Shown: piece after piece, positions 12,230-23,509 of the stretch
Numbering within the stretch: position 1 is the stretch's first letter
How the letters are laid out: the number at the start of each line of letters is the position of its first letter
Source of the DNA: Scilla litardierei
Taxonomy: Eukaryota; Streptophyta; Magnoliopsida; Asparagales; Asparagaceae
Assembly (NCBI GenBank): GCA_030789695.1
Contig: CM061132.1
Coordinates: forward strand, 153,494,817-153,558,816
Length of the DNA: 64,000 nucleotides
Direction of reading: 5' to 3'
Notes under the pieces: generated by a model
The model's database searches: none
What the model was told of the DNA's origin: nothing
Seen by the model: only the letters and a program-made list of their open reading frames with translations
Translations under genes and position numbers: made by a program

Positions 12230-14900
12230 AACGGAGCACCTGTAGTGCCCGACATCAGCCGAGTTTTTACTTTGGCCTGATAAGATTTGGCCACCCAGGA
12301 TCAGTAATGATGCACTGCATCTTATCCTATGGGTATGACTTGAAGAACCAGAAGATTCTTCAGAAGGGAGAATTCCATCGCATCCCTTACTATAAGGGAA
12401 ACTAATTGCAAGGCCATCTCCACGAAAAGTTGAAAAAGACTCTCCACGCTTCCTCAAAAAGAATACAAGGAGATAGATGTTGATAAAATCCACCACCCCT
12501 AGTGGTCTATTTCGGTACTTCATTGTACTGACAAATGCATCCTCAGAACACTCGTATGTGTGTCTACTACAGACCCGCAACTTAGCTTTTCCAAAGCTAT
12601 TGGCACAAAAATAAACATTTTGTGTGCACATTTCCCAGATAATTAAATGAAGAAAATAAGTCGGGTTAATGTTGGGAAATATACCTCCCGGTCATTTCAA
12701 GAGTACTGCCAAGTAATGGGAATAGAAAATGAACACATAGTGCCACATGTTCATACCTAAATAGGGTCGGCAGAGTCACTGATAAGTAGACTCCAATGGA
12801 TTGAACGTCCATTAAATCCCGATTGCCTATGGATGCATGATGACATGCAAATTTTGCATGCTACATCGTAAATGAAATTAAGACCCTCTGGAGGTCAGAG
12901 TCTCCGATGCAACTTGCATATGGAATGCCACCGAACATTTCTCATCTAAGAATCTTCGGTCGCGCAGTTTTAAATCCCCATTGCACCACCAAAGAGAACC
13001 AAAACGGCACTCAACGTTGCCTAGGTATCTTTGAAGGGTTTGACTCACCCTCACTTATAAGATACCTAGAACCCTAAACGGGGGACGCATTTAAGGCACA
13101 TCTTGAAGACTGTGATTTCGATGAGACGAGTTTCCCCAAAATAAGCCCAGATACTGGAAAATCTGGTGCGAAGCAAATGTTAAAGTGGGATACAAAAAGT
13201 CTGACCTACTACGATCCGGTAACAAAACAATGTGATGATAAGATCCTGAAGATCTTACACATCCAGAACACAGTTCATAGATTACCGGATTCGTTTACTG
13301 ACAACCAGTAGATTGTCAGATCACACATCCCTGCTGCAAAAACTCCAGCTAAGATTGACATCCCCGAGAATGGATGCAACCCACCAGCAGCAGAAGTGGC
13401 TGATCCTCAACAGAAAAGAGGCAGACCACCAGGCTCCAAGGACAGAAACTCCTGGAGACCTTAAGACAATACTACCACATGACAATGAGCTCATGTCCAC
13501 ACCCTCACCCTTCCCGGAATCCACTGCAGAGGAACTGTCAGGAAAAAGTGAAATTGAAAGTAAATGTTGTACGTACTGGGGAGGTGTTGGACAGATAGAA
13601 CATAAATTGTCGACAAAATATTCACGTATCATATTGCCATATACATCGCAAACGCGATGATGTGTATAAATTATCGTTCCATACTCCGTTGCTTGAATGC
13701 AAATGTAGAGATTGGCCAAATGTGGAACGGGGCAATAAAAGATGAGCTGGACTCACTTATGAAACGTGAAATGTTCGGACCTGAAGTCCAGACACTAAAA
13801 GGTGTCAAACCAGTGGATAAAATAAAGTATTGCACATATAAGAAAAATAAATACAAAATCGTTCGCTATAAGGTACAACCTATAGCCCAAGGGAAAATTT
13901 CGCTGAAACTAGGGATCGAACAAATCAAAATGAGCATGTCTCATAAATGATGCATCAAGTCTCCCTTAGTTATCAAAAGCGAATACCTTACGATTTGGCA
14001 AAGGAAAACTTTGGATACGTTGTTATTGGATGTTGTGACGGCATACCTTCGTGGATACCTTGGTAAAGATAATTTCCACATTTCCTTAAAAGACTGAATA
14101 GACCTCGGGACGTCTATTCTATCGAAGAAAAACAATGAAAATAACGTACAACCAAGAGAATCGCTTGACAAAGCAATGATTCATACTGAAGGTTGTCTTT
14201 GCATCTGAGCAAAGTGCAGGATTTGAGATCATAGTTGTAAACAACTAAAATCTCATCGGATCTCCGGAAGAGAAAACCGAAACATCTGTTCAAGCCTGAC
14301 TTTTAAACATGAAATAAAAAGACCTTGGCAAATATAGAGTCATGGCTCATAAGAATCCTGTTACATACGCCCAGAAGTGCGTTTGAGAAATTAAAGGGAC
14401 CATTTTCATCCAAATTACACCTATGGTAGTATACTTAATGGATGTACAAAAACAACCCTTCCGATCGCTGGAAGAGGGGGAGGATATAACTGGTCCTAAA
14501 GTCCCTTATCTCAGTGCAATTAGGCACTCCTGGCTAACTGCACGCGTCCCGATACAGCAGTTGCAGTAAACTCATTAGCCAGAGGTAGTTGGCACCTAAA
14601 TGGGCCATTAGACCGGAGTTTAGCCTTCTGCGCTTCCTCCAAGGGTCAAAAGATTCGGACTTACAAAATGAAGTATCATCCTCCAATGTTCATGCAAATG
14701 CAAGTTTCAGGTCCAGTCCCTGTACTGAGAAATTACAGAACGGGTACCCACAGTGGGATGGCCATCTACTGCAGATCTGTAAAGCAATTTATGAAGGCGA
14801 CATCATCCTATCATTCCGAGATCCTCACCACACCAATGGTGTATTTGAGGGCGCCTGCTGGTACATCACATCCCAGTGACGATTGGGATAGAGGCTGGTA
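12230..14900 (+). pseudogene. Copia pol remnant (integrase, reverse transcriptase, RNase H), multiply frameshifted
   Basis: Assembled from fragments in all three plus frames. A GAG-pre-integrase stretch lies at about 12280-12390 (the GHPGS motif of the HHCC region). Integrase-core pieces run from about 12400 to 13130. A linker holding a 'GRPPGS' segment is at 13410-13445. Reverse-transcriptase start signals (FGP...GVKPV) are at 13700-13930, and a weak RNase H trace lies around 14560-14700. No piece longer than about 130 codons stays open. The 134-codon minus-strand open frame at 12227-12631 is antisense to integrase and not a gene. Confidence 0.7.
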
Positions 14901-15093
14901 TTGTGGAGCTGACCACATAGTCTGAAGACCACATCAGAGACGACGATACTTAGCACACCTCACCAGAGTTTTTGGATTCAACAGCTGCTTAATTGCGATA
15001 ACTTTGTAATCTGTGTATATTTTCGGAATGTTTTAAATAGGAGTGGTGAGATAAGCCTAATAGATCTGAAAGCCTAAGAGCTTTTACAGATCA

Positions 15094-15446
15094 GTGGGAG
15101 TTGAGGGAATTTGTACTCTTTTCCCTTAGCTATGGTTTTTCCCACTGGGTTTTCCATAGCCAAAGGTTTTAACGAGGCAAATCACATCAACTCTGGATCC
15201 TGAAGTATCCACCCCTCTGTGACGCTCAGAATCCAGAAGTATTCATGAGCAGAGTCACTTGTACGAATCAGGGGGGAGTTAAAGAGCGTTTGTACTCTTT
15301 TTCCTTAACTATGGTTTCTCCCGCAGGGTTTTCCATAGCTAAAGGTTTTAACGAGGCAAAGCTCACCAACTCAGGATCCTGAAGTATCCACCCCATGTGA
15401 GACTCTTATTACGCTCAGAATCCCGAAGTACTCTTGAGCAGAGTCC
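15094..15446 (+). repeat. Two direct copies (about 178-bp period) in the copia 3' UTR
   Basis: Each copy runs from a 'ttgtactctttt' signature through 'ggttttaacgaggcaaa' to 'gaagtatccacccc' and 'gagcagagtc'. The first starts at about 15094 and the second at about 15272. Confidence 0.85.
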
Positions 15447-15471
15447 ACGCCTATGGCTGGATAAGAGGGAG

Positions 15472-15617
15472 TGTTGTGAATGGAAATAACCAGAGTCGGT
15501 TAGGATTGCGGGTATCTTAGAGATACGCCCATATCTATGTATTCTATCTTTCTACTCTCCGACCATGCCTATAAATAAAGGGCTGGAGGTTCCTCCCCCA
15601 GTAGTTGATTCATAACA
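15472..15617 (+). repeat. Copia 3' LTR, 146 bp
   Basis: Begins TGTTGTGAAT right after the polypurine tract and ends ATTCATAACA, an inverted match in 9 of 10 bases. It contains a TATA-like 'tataaataaag' at about 15571. Confidence 0.85.
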
Positions 15618-16097
15618 TATATTAATTAATTTATTTATTAATTAATTAGTACTCATTTAATTATAGCAATGTGTGGACCCCACACCACTTTCTTCATACA
15701 ACTTTCTTCAACCAAAAGAACACGCTACACGGAGTGTGTCCCATCTCAACTTTCCAACTCCACAATCCAACCGCACTTTCCAACAAATGAACACACTACA
15801 CCAAGTTTCTCTCTCGTCAGATTCCACACTTCTCAACTTTCCCATTTTATACTTCCCAACAAAAGAACAGGCCCTAAGCCTTGTTGCATGCACTCAATTT
15901 AAAAACAAAATTACAACCCTGCAAATTTTAAAGATAAATATTGGTTTTGGCTTACCAACATTTCCTCCCATGCTCGTGTTAAAAAGTCTATTCTTTATTA
16001 TTTTATTAAATTATCGAGATCGATTTAGTTTGATCTTTATATTTTAAAAAACCCAACACAAATCCATGAAATTTAATGTGGGTTTCTTGTTGATTTA

Positions 16098-16651
16098 GAG
16101 CAACTCCAACACACATCTCTAAAAACCACCCTTCAAAATGGAATATCTTTAAAAGATGCCATTTTGGAGGATGGACAACTCCAACCCACCATCTTCAAAT
16201 CATATTTTCTCTTTATTTAAGCTTTACTAATGAAAAATATTTATCATTAAAATGGGATAATCTAATACATTATTTCTTCATGAAAGAAAATTATAAATAA
16301 TATAAAATTATTATTATTTCTTGTTATATTGTAAATATTTTAAATTTGCTCGAAAAATATCCAATATTGGTCTCATTTTGTAGGTATAATTGAGATATTT
16401 CCAACGGTACTAAAATTATTAAATTTGGTAATGTGATTTGTAAAATACTTTAGTTGTAAATAATCATACTTAATTAAATAAAGGGTTAAAAAGTAAAAAA
16501 CATAGGGGGTTTAATTTTGAAGGGGTGAATAGTGCCCCTTCAAATTTGAAGGGGCACTATTCACATTCTTCATTTCTGGCTCCATTTTGAAGATGGGTTG
16601 GAGTGGGGTTCATCTCCAAATTGAAGATTTGGAGATGGGTTGGAGTTGCTC
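16098..16651. mobile_element. Tourist-like MITE (554 bp), TTA target duplication
   Basis: Terminal inverted repeats GAGCAACTCCAAC flank an AT-rich interior with no coding capacity. TTA lies on both sides (16095-16097, 16652-16654), as expected of PIF/Harbinger-mobilised MITEs. Subterminal regions also pair imperfectly (lines of 'ccattttgaagatgggttggag' and its complement). Confidence 0.85.
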
Positions 16652-16876
16652 TTAGTCGTTGCAAAAAGTTCCATTACATACAATGATTAGATTATCCAGC
16701 AAAACACTTTGGTTCGCTAGATCTTTGATCCATTGGTATTTTAGAATGTACATATCAAAATAAACAATAGGGGTCATCTTAAAAATAAAAAAGAGTAACC
16801 ATTTTAATGCGTACATAGGAGGAGGAGGAAGTTCTTTGTGTGTGTGGATACATTGAAAAGCAAAAATCGAATCCTC

Positions 16877-16946
16877 GACATGTCACAAAGGAGGACGAAT
16901 ATCAGGAATTTGACATGTCACAAAGGAGGACGAATATCAGGAATTT
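16877..16946. repeat. Perfect 35-bp tandem duplication
   Basis: Two identical adjacent copies starting gacatgtcacaaaggagg, at 16877-16911 and 16912-16946. They lie between the MITE and the RanGAP 3' end in otherwise featureless AT-rich DNA (16655-17460). Confidence 0.95.
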
Positions 16947-17777
16947 TATTCATAGATAACCGGCACTCATATTCCTCAATTTTAAACTTGCAAAATATCG
17001 AATTTTGATTTTAAAAATTCTCCTCTTCAAACTCTTTCTTATAATTGGCTCGTTTCATTTTATCTTCATATTGTAAAACCCAAACCAAGTCCAGGACCTG
17101 GATCAAGTGAGACCCAAGTAGTAGTTTTTGTCGCTCGTCGACTGGGCATGAGATGAGGACATTCGTGACGAAATTGTTAAATTTTTTACGATCCGATACA
17201 TAAACCAACATGAAAATCTCAAACTTTATAATGCACGGACACGTGGATCAAACACTAATCCTATCCATCGTCAAGAACAGAAGTGCACTGTGTGTTTTTT
17301 CAACTAACAAACAAGAAATTCAAGCAAAGGCAAAATTTGTTTCTACTAGATTATGTCGTCGGTCAACAAACCTATATGTCCCCTCCGATATTTGTAGAAA
17401 ACAATAAATATTATCCTTTAACCATATAAATAAAAATAAACCCATTAATGGTGTAATAAACCAACTGATAACCAGCACAGTGAAGTTTGATTAAAACACA
17501 AATTCTAACTAGAAATCACACTCAGACATTTCCAGCAGCAAAATGGCACACATCCCAGATCTTGCAAACAAAACGAAAACAATGAAGACTGGCTTAAACT
17601 ACAGTCAATACTTTAAAAGCACAAGCTGCTCAACAACAAGCTACTGTTTCATGAGTCATGACTCATGAGCAGTTGACAGGCCAGGAAAATATATGGCCAT
17701 CATCCAAATGATAATCTAAAGATGGTTCGTAGTACACTGAAACTGAATCACTAACAGGTTGTAAGCACTGAACCTGG

Positions 17778-19400
17778 CTATTCATCGACTTTAAGATCCT
17801 GAAGCTTTGCCTCCACCTCTTCCTCTTCTTCCTCCCCTTCTGCTTCCTCCTCATCATCCTCCTCGTCATCCTCACCTTCAACATCATTCTCGTCCAACGG
17901 CCCAAGCACATCCTCTTTCAGGATCCCCTTGACCTCGTCGATCCCTTCATCTGAAATAAAATTGCCGTTGATATTCAGCATCACGAAGTCTGGCTTGGAT
18001 GCCACCGCTCGAGCCAAGCTCCTAGCTCCTACTCTCCGTATCATGTTACTACTCAAATCTACCTCTCTAAGCTCGGTATGCCCCTTCTCCAGTGACTCGG
18101 CAATCTCAACTGCCCCCTCATCCTTGAGCTCATTCTCTGATAAGTTCAGTTTCTTTAAATGCTGCTTGGCTGCCACACAAACAGCAATGGAAGATGCACC
18201 CTTGGCCGTGATATCATTTCCCGCCATTTCCAAGACTTCGAGAGCAGGCAAAAATCTCTCCACAGCTTTGGAGATAGCAATTGCCCCCTCGTCTTCCAAG
18301 TTCAAATAGCTTAGATAGATCTCCACAATTCCGTCGAGCGTTTCTATGGTCTTACTCAGGGCTAAACCAGCCTCTACACCGAAAATATTGTCTGTAAGAT
18401 CAAGCTTCTTTAAGTGGTTACAGCTTTCCAAAGCCTCTGCAATTGCAATCCCTCCTTCCGATCCCACTCTAGTTGATGAGCACCGGAAATCCTCCAAATA
18501 TGGTGATCGCTTTAACATTTCAGCAATGAAAGGAGCCCCCTCATCGCCAGTCATATTATTGTGGAAATGGAGAATCCTGACCTTCTCAGTCGACGGAATC
18601 AGTTCACTCAAAGCCTTTGCAGCTTCCTCCGATATCCCATCATTCATCAAGTATAGCTCCTCCAGACAATTTTGGGACTTCAGCAGTGATCCAAATGCTC
18701 TTACCCCCTTCTCACCCAAAGCATTGTCTGAAAGATTCAGATACCTTAACACAGACCCTTCCAAAGCGGAAGAGAATATCCTCATGACTTCCAGAGCGTC
18801 ATCCTCTGGCCTACCAGCAACAAAGTCAGAAATATCAACCTCTCTTAGCTGGTCTTTAATAGAGGCAAGGATTGGTTCGGCCACCCGAGCTGCTTCAATG
18901 CCAAAGCTTCTATTACTGAAAATGATTTTCGTATAAGAATTCCCTTCTTGAGCAAGAGGACTAAGTAGTTCCTGAGCCTCCTCCGCTTCAATGAAAGCAC
19001 GACGACCACCAGATATATCAAAAACTGATTCCTTTTGGGGTTCAACATCAGTCTCAACAGTCAATTCTTTATTTACTTTTGGTTTTGGGCCTCTCTTGAG
19101 AATTTCAAGCATGAGCTTGCTAGTTTCTTTGGCATAAAGCTGAACAGCAGAGCTTCCGTCGCCATCCGGCTCCCTCTCAAAGTGCTCATTGGCAGTAGTA
19201 AAGCAAGTTTCTTCAATTTGTTTTGCATTCTCACTTGCTTCTTCAAGTGTCAGAAGGCCATACTTCCGGGAAAATATGGATTCAGTCGAAAGATTTTTGG
19301 TCATCCGTTCAACGAGCATCAGCCTAGTGCTCTGGCTTGGTGGCCATAGCTTGATGGAAAATGTCCGTGGCTCGAAATTTTTGGCAGAAGCAGTTTCCAT
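17778..19400 (-). CDS. RANGAP1: Ran GTPase-activating protein, plant type (WPP domain + LRR)
   Basis: Stimulates GTP hydrolysis by Ran and so helps set the cytoplasmic RanGDP state that drives nuclear transport. In plants the N-terminal WPP domain targets it to the nuclear envelope and, in division, to the cell plate. The coding region is one exon of 540 codons. The WPP motif is at residues 19-21 within a WPP domain of roughly residues 10-115. About eleven RNase-inhibitor-type leucine-rich repeats run from about 185 to 490. The last 45 residues are an Asp/Glu-rich tail typical of RanGAPs. The open frame extends 21 codons upstream, but that part reads as intron: the start at 19400-19398 follows a plausible 3' splice site (ttggcag, ending 19409). 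No lesion is visible and the length matches the family. It is the only clearly intact host gene here. RANGAP1 versus RANGAP2 cannot be decided by eye. Confidence 0.93.
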   Translation of the reverse strand: METASAKNFEPRTFSIKLWPPSQSTRLMLVERMTKNLSTESIFSRKYGLLTLEEASENAKQIEETCFTTANEHFEREPDGDGSSAVQLYAKETSKLMLEILKRGPKPKVNKELTVETDVEPQKESVFDISGGRRAFIEAEEAQELLSPLAQEGNSYTKIIFSNRSFGIEAARVAEPILASIKDQLREVDISDFVAGRPEDDALEVMRIFSSALEGSVLRYLNLSDNALGEKGVRAFGSLLKSQNCLEELYLMNDGISEEAAKALSELIPSTEKVRILHFHNNMTGDEGAPFIAEMLKRSPYLEDFRCSSTRVGSEGGIAIAEALESCNHLKKLDLTDNIFGVEAGLALSKTIETLDGIVEIYLSYLNLEDEGAIAISKAVERFLPALEVLEMAGNDITAKGASSIAVCVAAKQHLKKLNLSENELKDEGAVEIAESLEKGHTELREVDLSSNMIRRVGARSLARAVASKPDFVMLNINGNFISDEGIDEVKGILKEDVLGPLDENDVEGEDDEEDDEEEAEGEEEEEEVEAKLQDLKVDE

Positions 19401-19915
19401 GTAGAACGCTGCCAATGTGGATAATGTGAGACATAAGTTAAAGAATAGATGTAACAATATCAAAACATAATAGTAAACAAAAAGAATATCTACATAAGAA
19501 TTCTATGGGATGATAAATTTAGGGGGGGGAAGCATCAAAAAATAAGCAACCCTGAGATAAATTTTGGGCTGAAGCAGTCTCCATATAGAAAGTTGCCAAT
19601 GAGGAAATGGTACATAAGTGAAAGGTTCAACATAACAATATCAAAACATACAAGTCAACAAAATGAATATATCTGATACACAGGAATTCCATACGATAAT
19701 AAATGGAGAAAGGATTGAAAAACAAGCAACCCTGAGATAATTTTTGGGCTGAAGCAGTCTCCACGTGGATAGTAGGTCACATGTGAGAGACACCAACATA
19801 ACAATATCAAAACATACAAGTAAACAAAATAAGTATATCTGGCACTTAAAAATTCTATATAATAATAAATGGAGAAAAGAAATATTGGAAAATAAGAAAC
19901 CCTGAGGTAAGAAGA
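19384..19915 (-). repeat. Three tandem copies (about 180 bp) covering the RanGAP start codon and intron end
   Basis: Markers 'gaagcag' occur at 19387, 19571 and 19751, so periods are 184 and 180 bp. The rightmost copies share 'caacataacaatatcaaaacatacaag' and 'ataataaatggagaaa' blocks. The leftmost copy contains the real ATG. The middle copy keeps an ATG plus five identical following codons, then diverges into a stop-rich sequence. The third has lost the ATG (to GTG). Confidence 0.85.
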
Positions 19916-22900
19916 CAGCAAATATTAAATATTGCTAGATTTGACAAATTGTACGAAGCAGGATTGATCGGTGCAATGCACTGAATTATGCTTTAATATA
20001 TACAGATGTCCAATATCAAACTTCTGGATGATGATCGGCATTCCCTTACTGTTCAATTTATGTCTCTCACAAAATATTTCAGAATTGATTAATAAATATC
20101 AGAGGCAAAGGTGTAAATTGTGAATTAGGTAAATAGAAAAATGATAAAATGGAGGTCTTCCAACAAATGAAGAAAACTTTGATCACAACGACGAGATGAA
20201 ACATGTATTGGGCCATTGGCTCAGGGCTGATAACACATGCCATCAGAACTATAAAGTTAAGCAAGTTAATTGCTTGTACCCAGTTCAATTCCTAGCACAT
20301 ATGAGATGCAAACAAGAAAAGTTCTACTAACACGTGTCTTGAATTAGAAGCAAAGAACCAGAAAACGAACACATATATATGCAAACTTCTTCAAACACTC
20401 TTGGCATGACTACTGGGTGTATCAAGACAGTCAGTTCCCATATTTAGTCAATTAATACGTTCACTAACAACAAAAAATTCTTTCTTGAGATGCATCATGC
20501 ATGCAACAACATCTGGGGGATATGAATGTTTCTGAAATAGTTTATATCATTCAAAAAATTTCCTGTAACTGAAAATCAAGGCATCTCGGAGATAAAAAAA
20601 TTTTCTGAAAGAACTCTTAATTGTTTAAATATTATCATGTAACTGAGACGGAATATCAAAGTAAAATAGGATGATAATTTCATTGTCAACATCAACTAAG
20701 ACATTATCCTCCTCATAGTAGGCCAGCTATAAGAGACACTGTCCTAAAAAATTTCCACTATATAGACTTGATGAATATGTTCACAATGTGCTATCAACCT
20801 TCCGTCGACCAGCCAATTTTTGGTGCCAACTTATCTTAAGCTTTGGTATTTGGATTTTAAATCTAAGATATTTGAAATTTTGATGAAAAGAAAAAGAGAG
20901 AGAAGACGAGAGAAAGGAAAAGATGAGGTCAAGAAAATTACATCAATGGCTCAGCACAGCATGTTTAAATTAAATAATTTGGCATCTTGTCTGATGCTTC
21001 TAGAAACAACAAATAATCAAAATAAAGGGTGGTGGAAGTCATATAAAGACCTTTTAAGAGTGTCATTTTAATAGTGTCACCACTGAAAAATACCAATAGG
21101 GAGACTGTCACTACTGTAGAGAGTCATATTAAGATAACTAGTTCTTATTGACTCTAGCTTCTACTCTGGCCTTTAAACTAAGTTTATCATCTTTCCAATA
21201 GCTATTCTTTACTCTATTTATAATCTCTTGATCTAAGGAATTGTTTGTTGAAGAAGTTCACATATCAAGAGAACTTGAGCTATGAATCTTAAATCAATCT
21301 TTTGAGAGAGCCACTGTTGATAAATATTGATAGGAACACTATCAGCTACTTTAGAAAGTCATATCAAGGTTAACTAGATCTTATTGATTCTAGCTGCAAG
21401 TCTGGCCTTTAAACTAAGTTTATCATCTTTCCAAAAGATATTCTTTATCTTCCTCTATTTATAATCTCTTGATCTAAGGAACTGTTTGAAAAAGAAGTTT
21501 ACAAAACAATAGGGCATGCATTATTAATCTGAAATCCATCTTTTATCTCTTCTTGCCGTTTTCTTGAAATAAACTCATCCACTTTATTTTCATATTATCG
21601 TAGATCCTTGAGTCATTTCCTTGTTGATATCTATTCATCTCAAAACTGGGACTTGATTTAAATAATCTTTTATTGAGTTTTCTTTCAAATTGGGTTTTCT
21701 TTGATCACGTTTTTTATCTTTAGAAAAAACTCTTTCAAACTTTCACTTTTGCATTCAAGAGGCTTTGATTTATATCATTTTATTTTTATTCTCTTAAATG
21801 TTTTAAAAGAGTCCAAGATATCAATATCTCTTTTTTTAATGTTAATTCTTAAGCATTATATTTCCAAATGTGTTTTGCATTCATAGTGCGTCTTGCATTC
21901 ATGCTAGTAGTTTAGCACCAAATCAAGATTCATTCTCCATTCTCTTAACATTATATCATTAGTTTTGTAATCCTCCTTTAAGAGAGAAACTTGTGCTCAT
22001 AGCTTAAATGTGATCTCATCATATTATTGAGAACAATCATAATTTGTAGAGTAGTGTGCACATTAATAACTTTTCAAGTGAATTGGTTGCAAGAAGTTGC
22101 TTGACACGGATTGTGTTAATTCCTAGGTGAGGAGCTTGATGACTTGTGGAGGTCATGGTTATAAATTCCGGTCACCTAAGAAGTGAGCCATGTAATGCCA
22201 AGGACTTGAGAAGTGGGTCAGTGGTGGATGAATGTTGTAAATCTCTATGCTTCTACCTAGTAATGTATCAAGGTTGATTGTAGCGAATTTTGAAGAAATC
22301 AAAGAGAATATACCCTCAAGTGATGGATGTAGCAAAAGGTTGCTCCCTAACCACCCAAGCATCATGGTGTCCCGTGGATTGACTATCTCGCTCTCTCCAC
22401 ACCTCTCTTAATTATTTGTTTACTAAGCTTTATGCACCTAGCATTCATCATACATCAGTCTCACACTGAAACTCTCCCAAAAAGACTAGTGCTATGTTTT
22501 GGGGTTTAGCCCATGGTGGACCCTTACCCTGTCCAACTTATAATATGCATTCTGCTTCAAGTAATTGACGATTTCAATTTTATGCTCATACAATTGCACA
22601 AGTTTATTTGCATTGATAATTGTTTCATTTACATTGAACCATTCACTTAAAGTGGGTATTCATGCTTACTGCATATAGTTTGCATCATCATATTCGCATT
22701 ACCACTTGCTTGGATGATCCAACGAAATCATATGCTCCAACATTCTCCTATTATTGTTGATTCAATTATGACTAGTTTGGTCCATGTTATATTTGTATTA
22801 ATTATTGTTTCTTGTAGTGTTCCAAAAAGCAGTTCTAGTTTCATTACATGTGCGTTCTAATAGCACATTACGCAAAAGTGGTTTATGCAACTGATTATGT

Positions 22901-23387
22901 GGATTATGCAAAAATGAATATTTCACTATAAATAAATACATAATAAATGTGCGTCTCTATCACATTCGTATATTAAAGTAAAAAAATATCTAAACAATAA
23001 TATAAAGCCATTAAAAAATCTTATCAACTTTCTAAAACATGGATAAATGTACTGTCTGAATAGATGTGTTGTATCAAGGACGTAAAAAAATAAGCAACAG
23101 TATGTGATCAGGGTGTATGATCCATAAACTTTGATCAGGATTCTTGTAGGACGCCATATTGCTGGGGGAATGACCTCGCCTTTTCTCCCCGCACGATTAA
23201 AAGAGGAAATCCAAGACTAGCAAGAAAAGAATAAATGAAATCACAAAAAAATTAACAGCAATCAAGCATCCCCGTCCAACCACCGAACGATCAAAAAGGA
23301 AGACAAAAACTAACAAAGATTCAGACATTAAAACCAAAAGAATAAGATAACGAATATCTCTAGAGACAGAAGAAGGCGAATGCCTAC
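19409..23387 (-). other. Intron in the RanGAP 5' UTR (about 4.0 kb, predicted)
   Basis: The predicted donor on the minus strand is CTTGAG|GTAGGC with the exon ending at 23388. The acceptor is TTGGCAG|CGTTC, with the exon starting at 19408, eight bases before the ATG. It holds no coding region. Inside are a triple tandem repeat near the acceptor and a two-copy repeat at 21100-21520. 5'-UTR introns are known in plant RanGAP genes, which supports the model, but the splice sites are read by eye. Confidence 0.65.
21100..21520. repeat. Two-copy direct repeat (about 235-bp period) inside the RanGAP intron
   Basis: Copies start near 21100 and 21336 and share 'ggcctttaaactaagtttatcatctttcc' and 'ctatttataatctcttgatctaagga' blocks. 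They are diverged but clearly homologous. Confidence 0.8.
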
Positions 23388-23500
23388 CTCAAGTCGCCTT
23401 CGCCGCCGTCGTCGCTCACTCCCACTGTTGATCGCTGCTGTCGCTGAGAGAGACGGGCAAGATTGGAAGAGAACACGGAAACCCTAGGCCAATCTATGTT
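23388..23500 (-). promoter_or_regulatory. RanGAP non-coding first exon and promoter-proximal region
   Basis: The minus strand carries a CT/CGA-rich leader-like segment ending in a consensus donor at 23388/23387. A telo-box (AAACCCTA, plus strand 23479-23486) and a CCAAT motif (about 23490) lie at its upstream end, common in plant housekeeping promoters. No clear TATA box was seen. The transcription start is not determined. Confidence 0.5.
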
Positions 23501-23509
23501 GCCTTTCTT

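Larger units (their letters stand above)
10140..15617 (+). mobile_element. Decayed copia element with a very short 3' LTR
   Basis: From left to right: a long 5' leader, a gag remnant with one zinc knuckle, GAG-pre-integrase, integrase, reverse transcriptase and RNase H traces full of frameshifts, a duplicated 3' UTR, a polypurine tract (aagagggag) and a 146-bp LTR. No 5' LTR was found, so the left border is approximate. Plant copia elements of this gag type characteristically have short LTRs and a 3' UTR with the 'tgtactctttttccttaactatggtt' signature seen here. The decay suggests it is old. Confidence 0.75.
9180..15874. mobile_element. Non-autonomous Harbinger-like element split by a copia insertion
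   Basis: The left end at 9180 reads CGGCCTGTTCATTTCT and the right end at 15874, reversed, reads GGGCCTGTTCTTTTGTTGG. Both are flanked by TAA (9177-9179, 15875-15877). The left arm shares 'ttggacactgtt' and a GC-rich 'gtgggtccc' block with the smaller element at 48248-48895. The right arm shares its 'gaccccaca...ccactttc' character with that element. The copia occupies roughly 10140-15617, so the original element was about 1.2 kb. The TIRs agree only over the outer 9-10 bp, so pairing these two ends is an inference. Confidence 0.55.

Noticed and set aside
12227..12631. 134-codon minus-strand open frame
   Set aside because: It is antisense to recognisable copia integrase on the plus strand.
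17929..18936. Open frames of up to 196 codons antisense to RanGAP
   Set aside because: They are shadows of the leucine-rich-repeat coding strand, with no protein similarity.
19401..19463. Upstream Met giving RanGAP 21 extra hydrophobic residues (apparent signal peptide)
   Set aside because: The extension crosses a splice acceptor and lies in intron-like, triplicated sequence. RanGAP is not secreted, and the METASA start fits the family.
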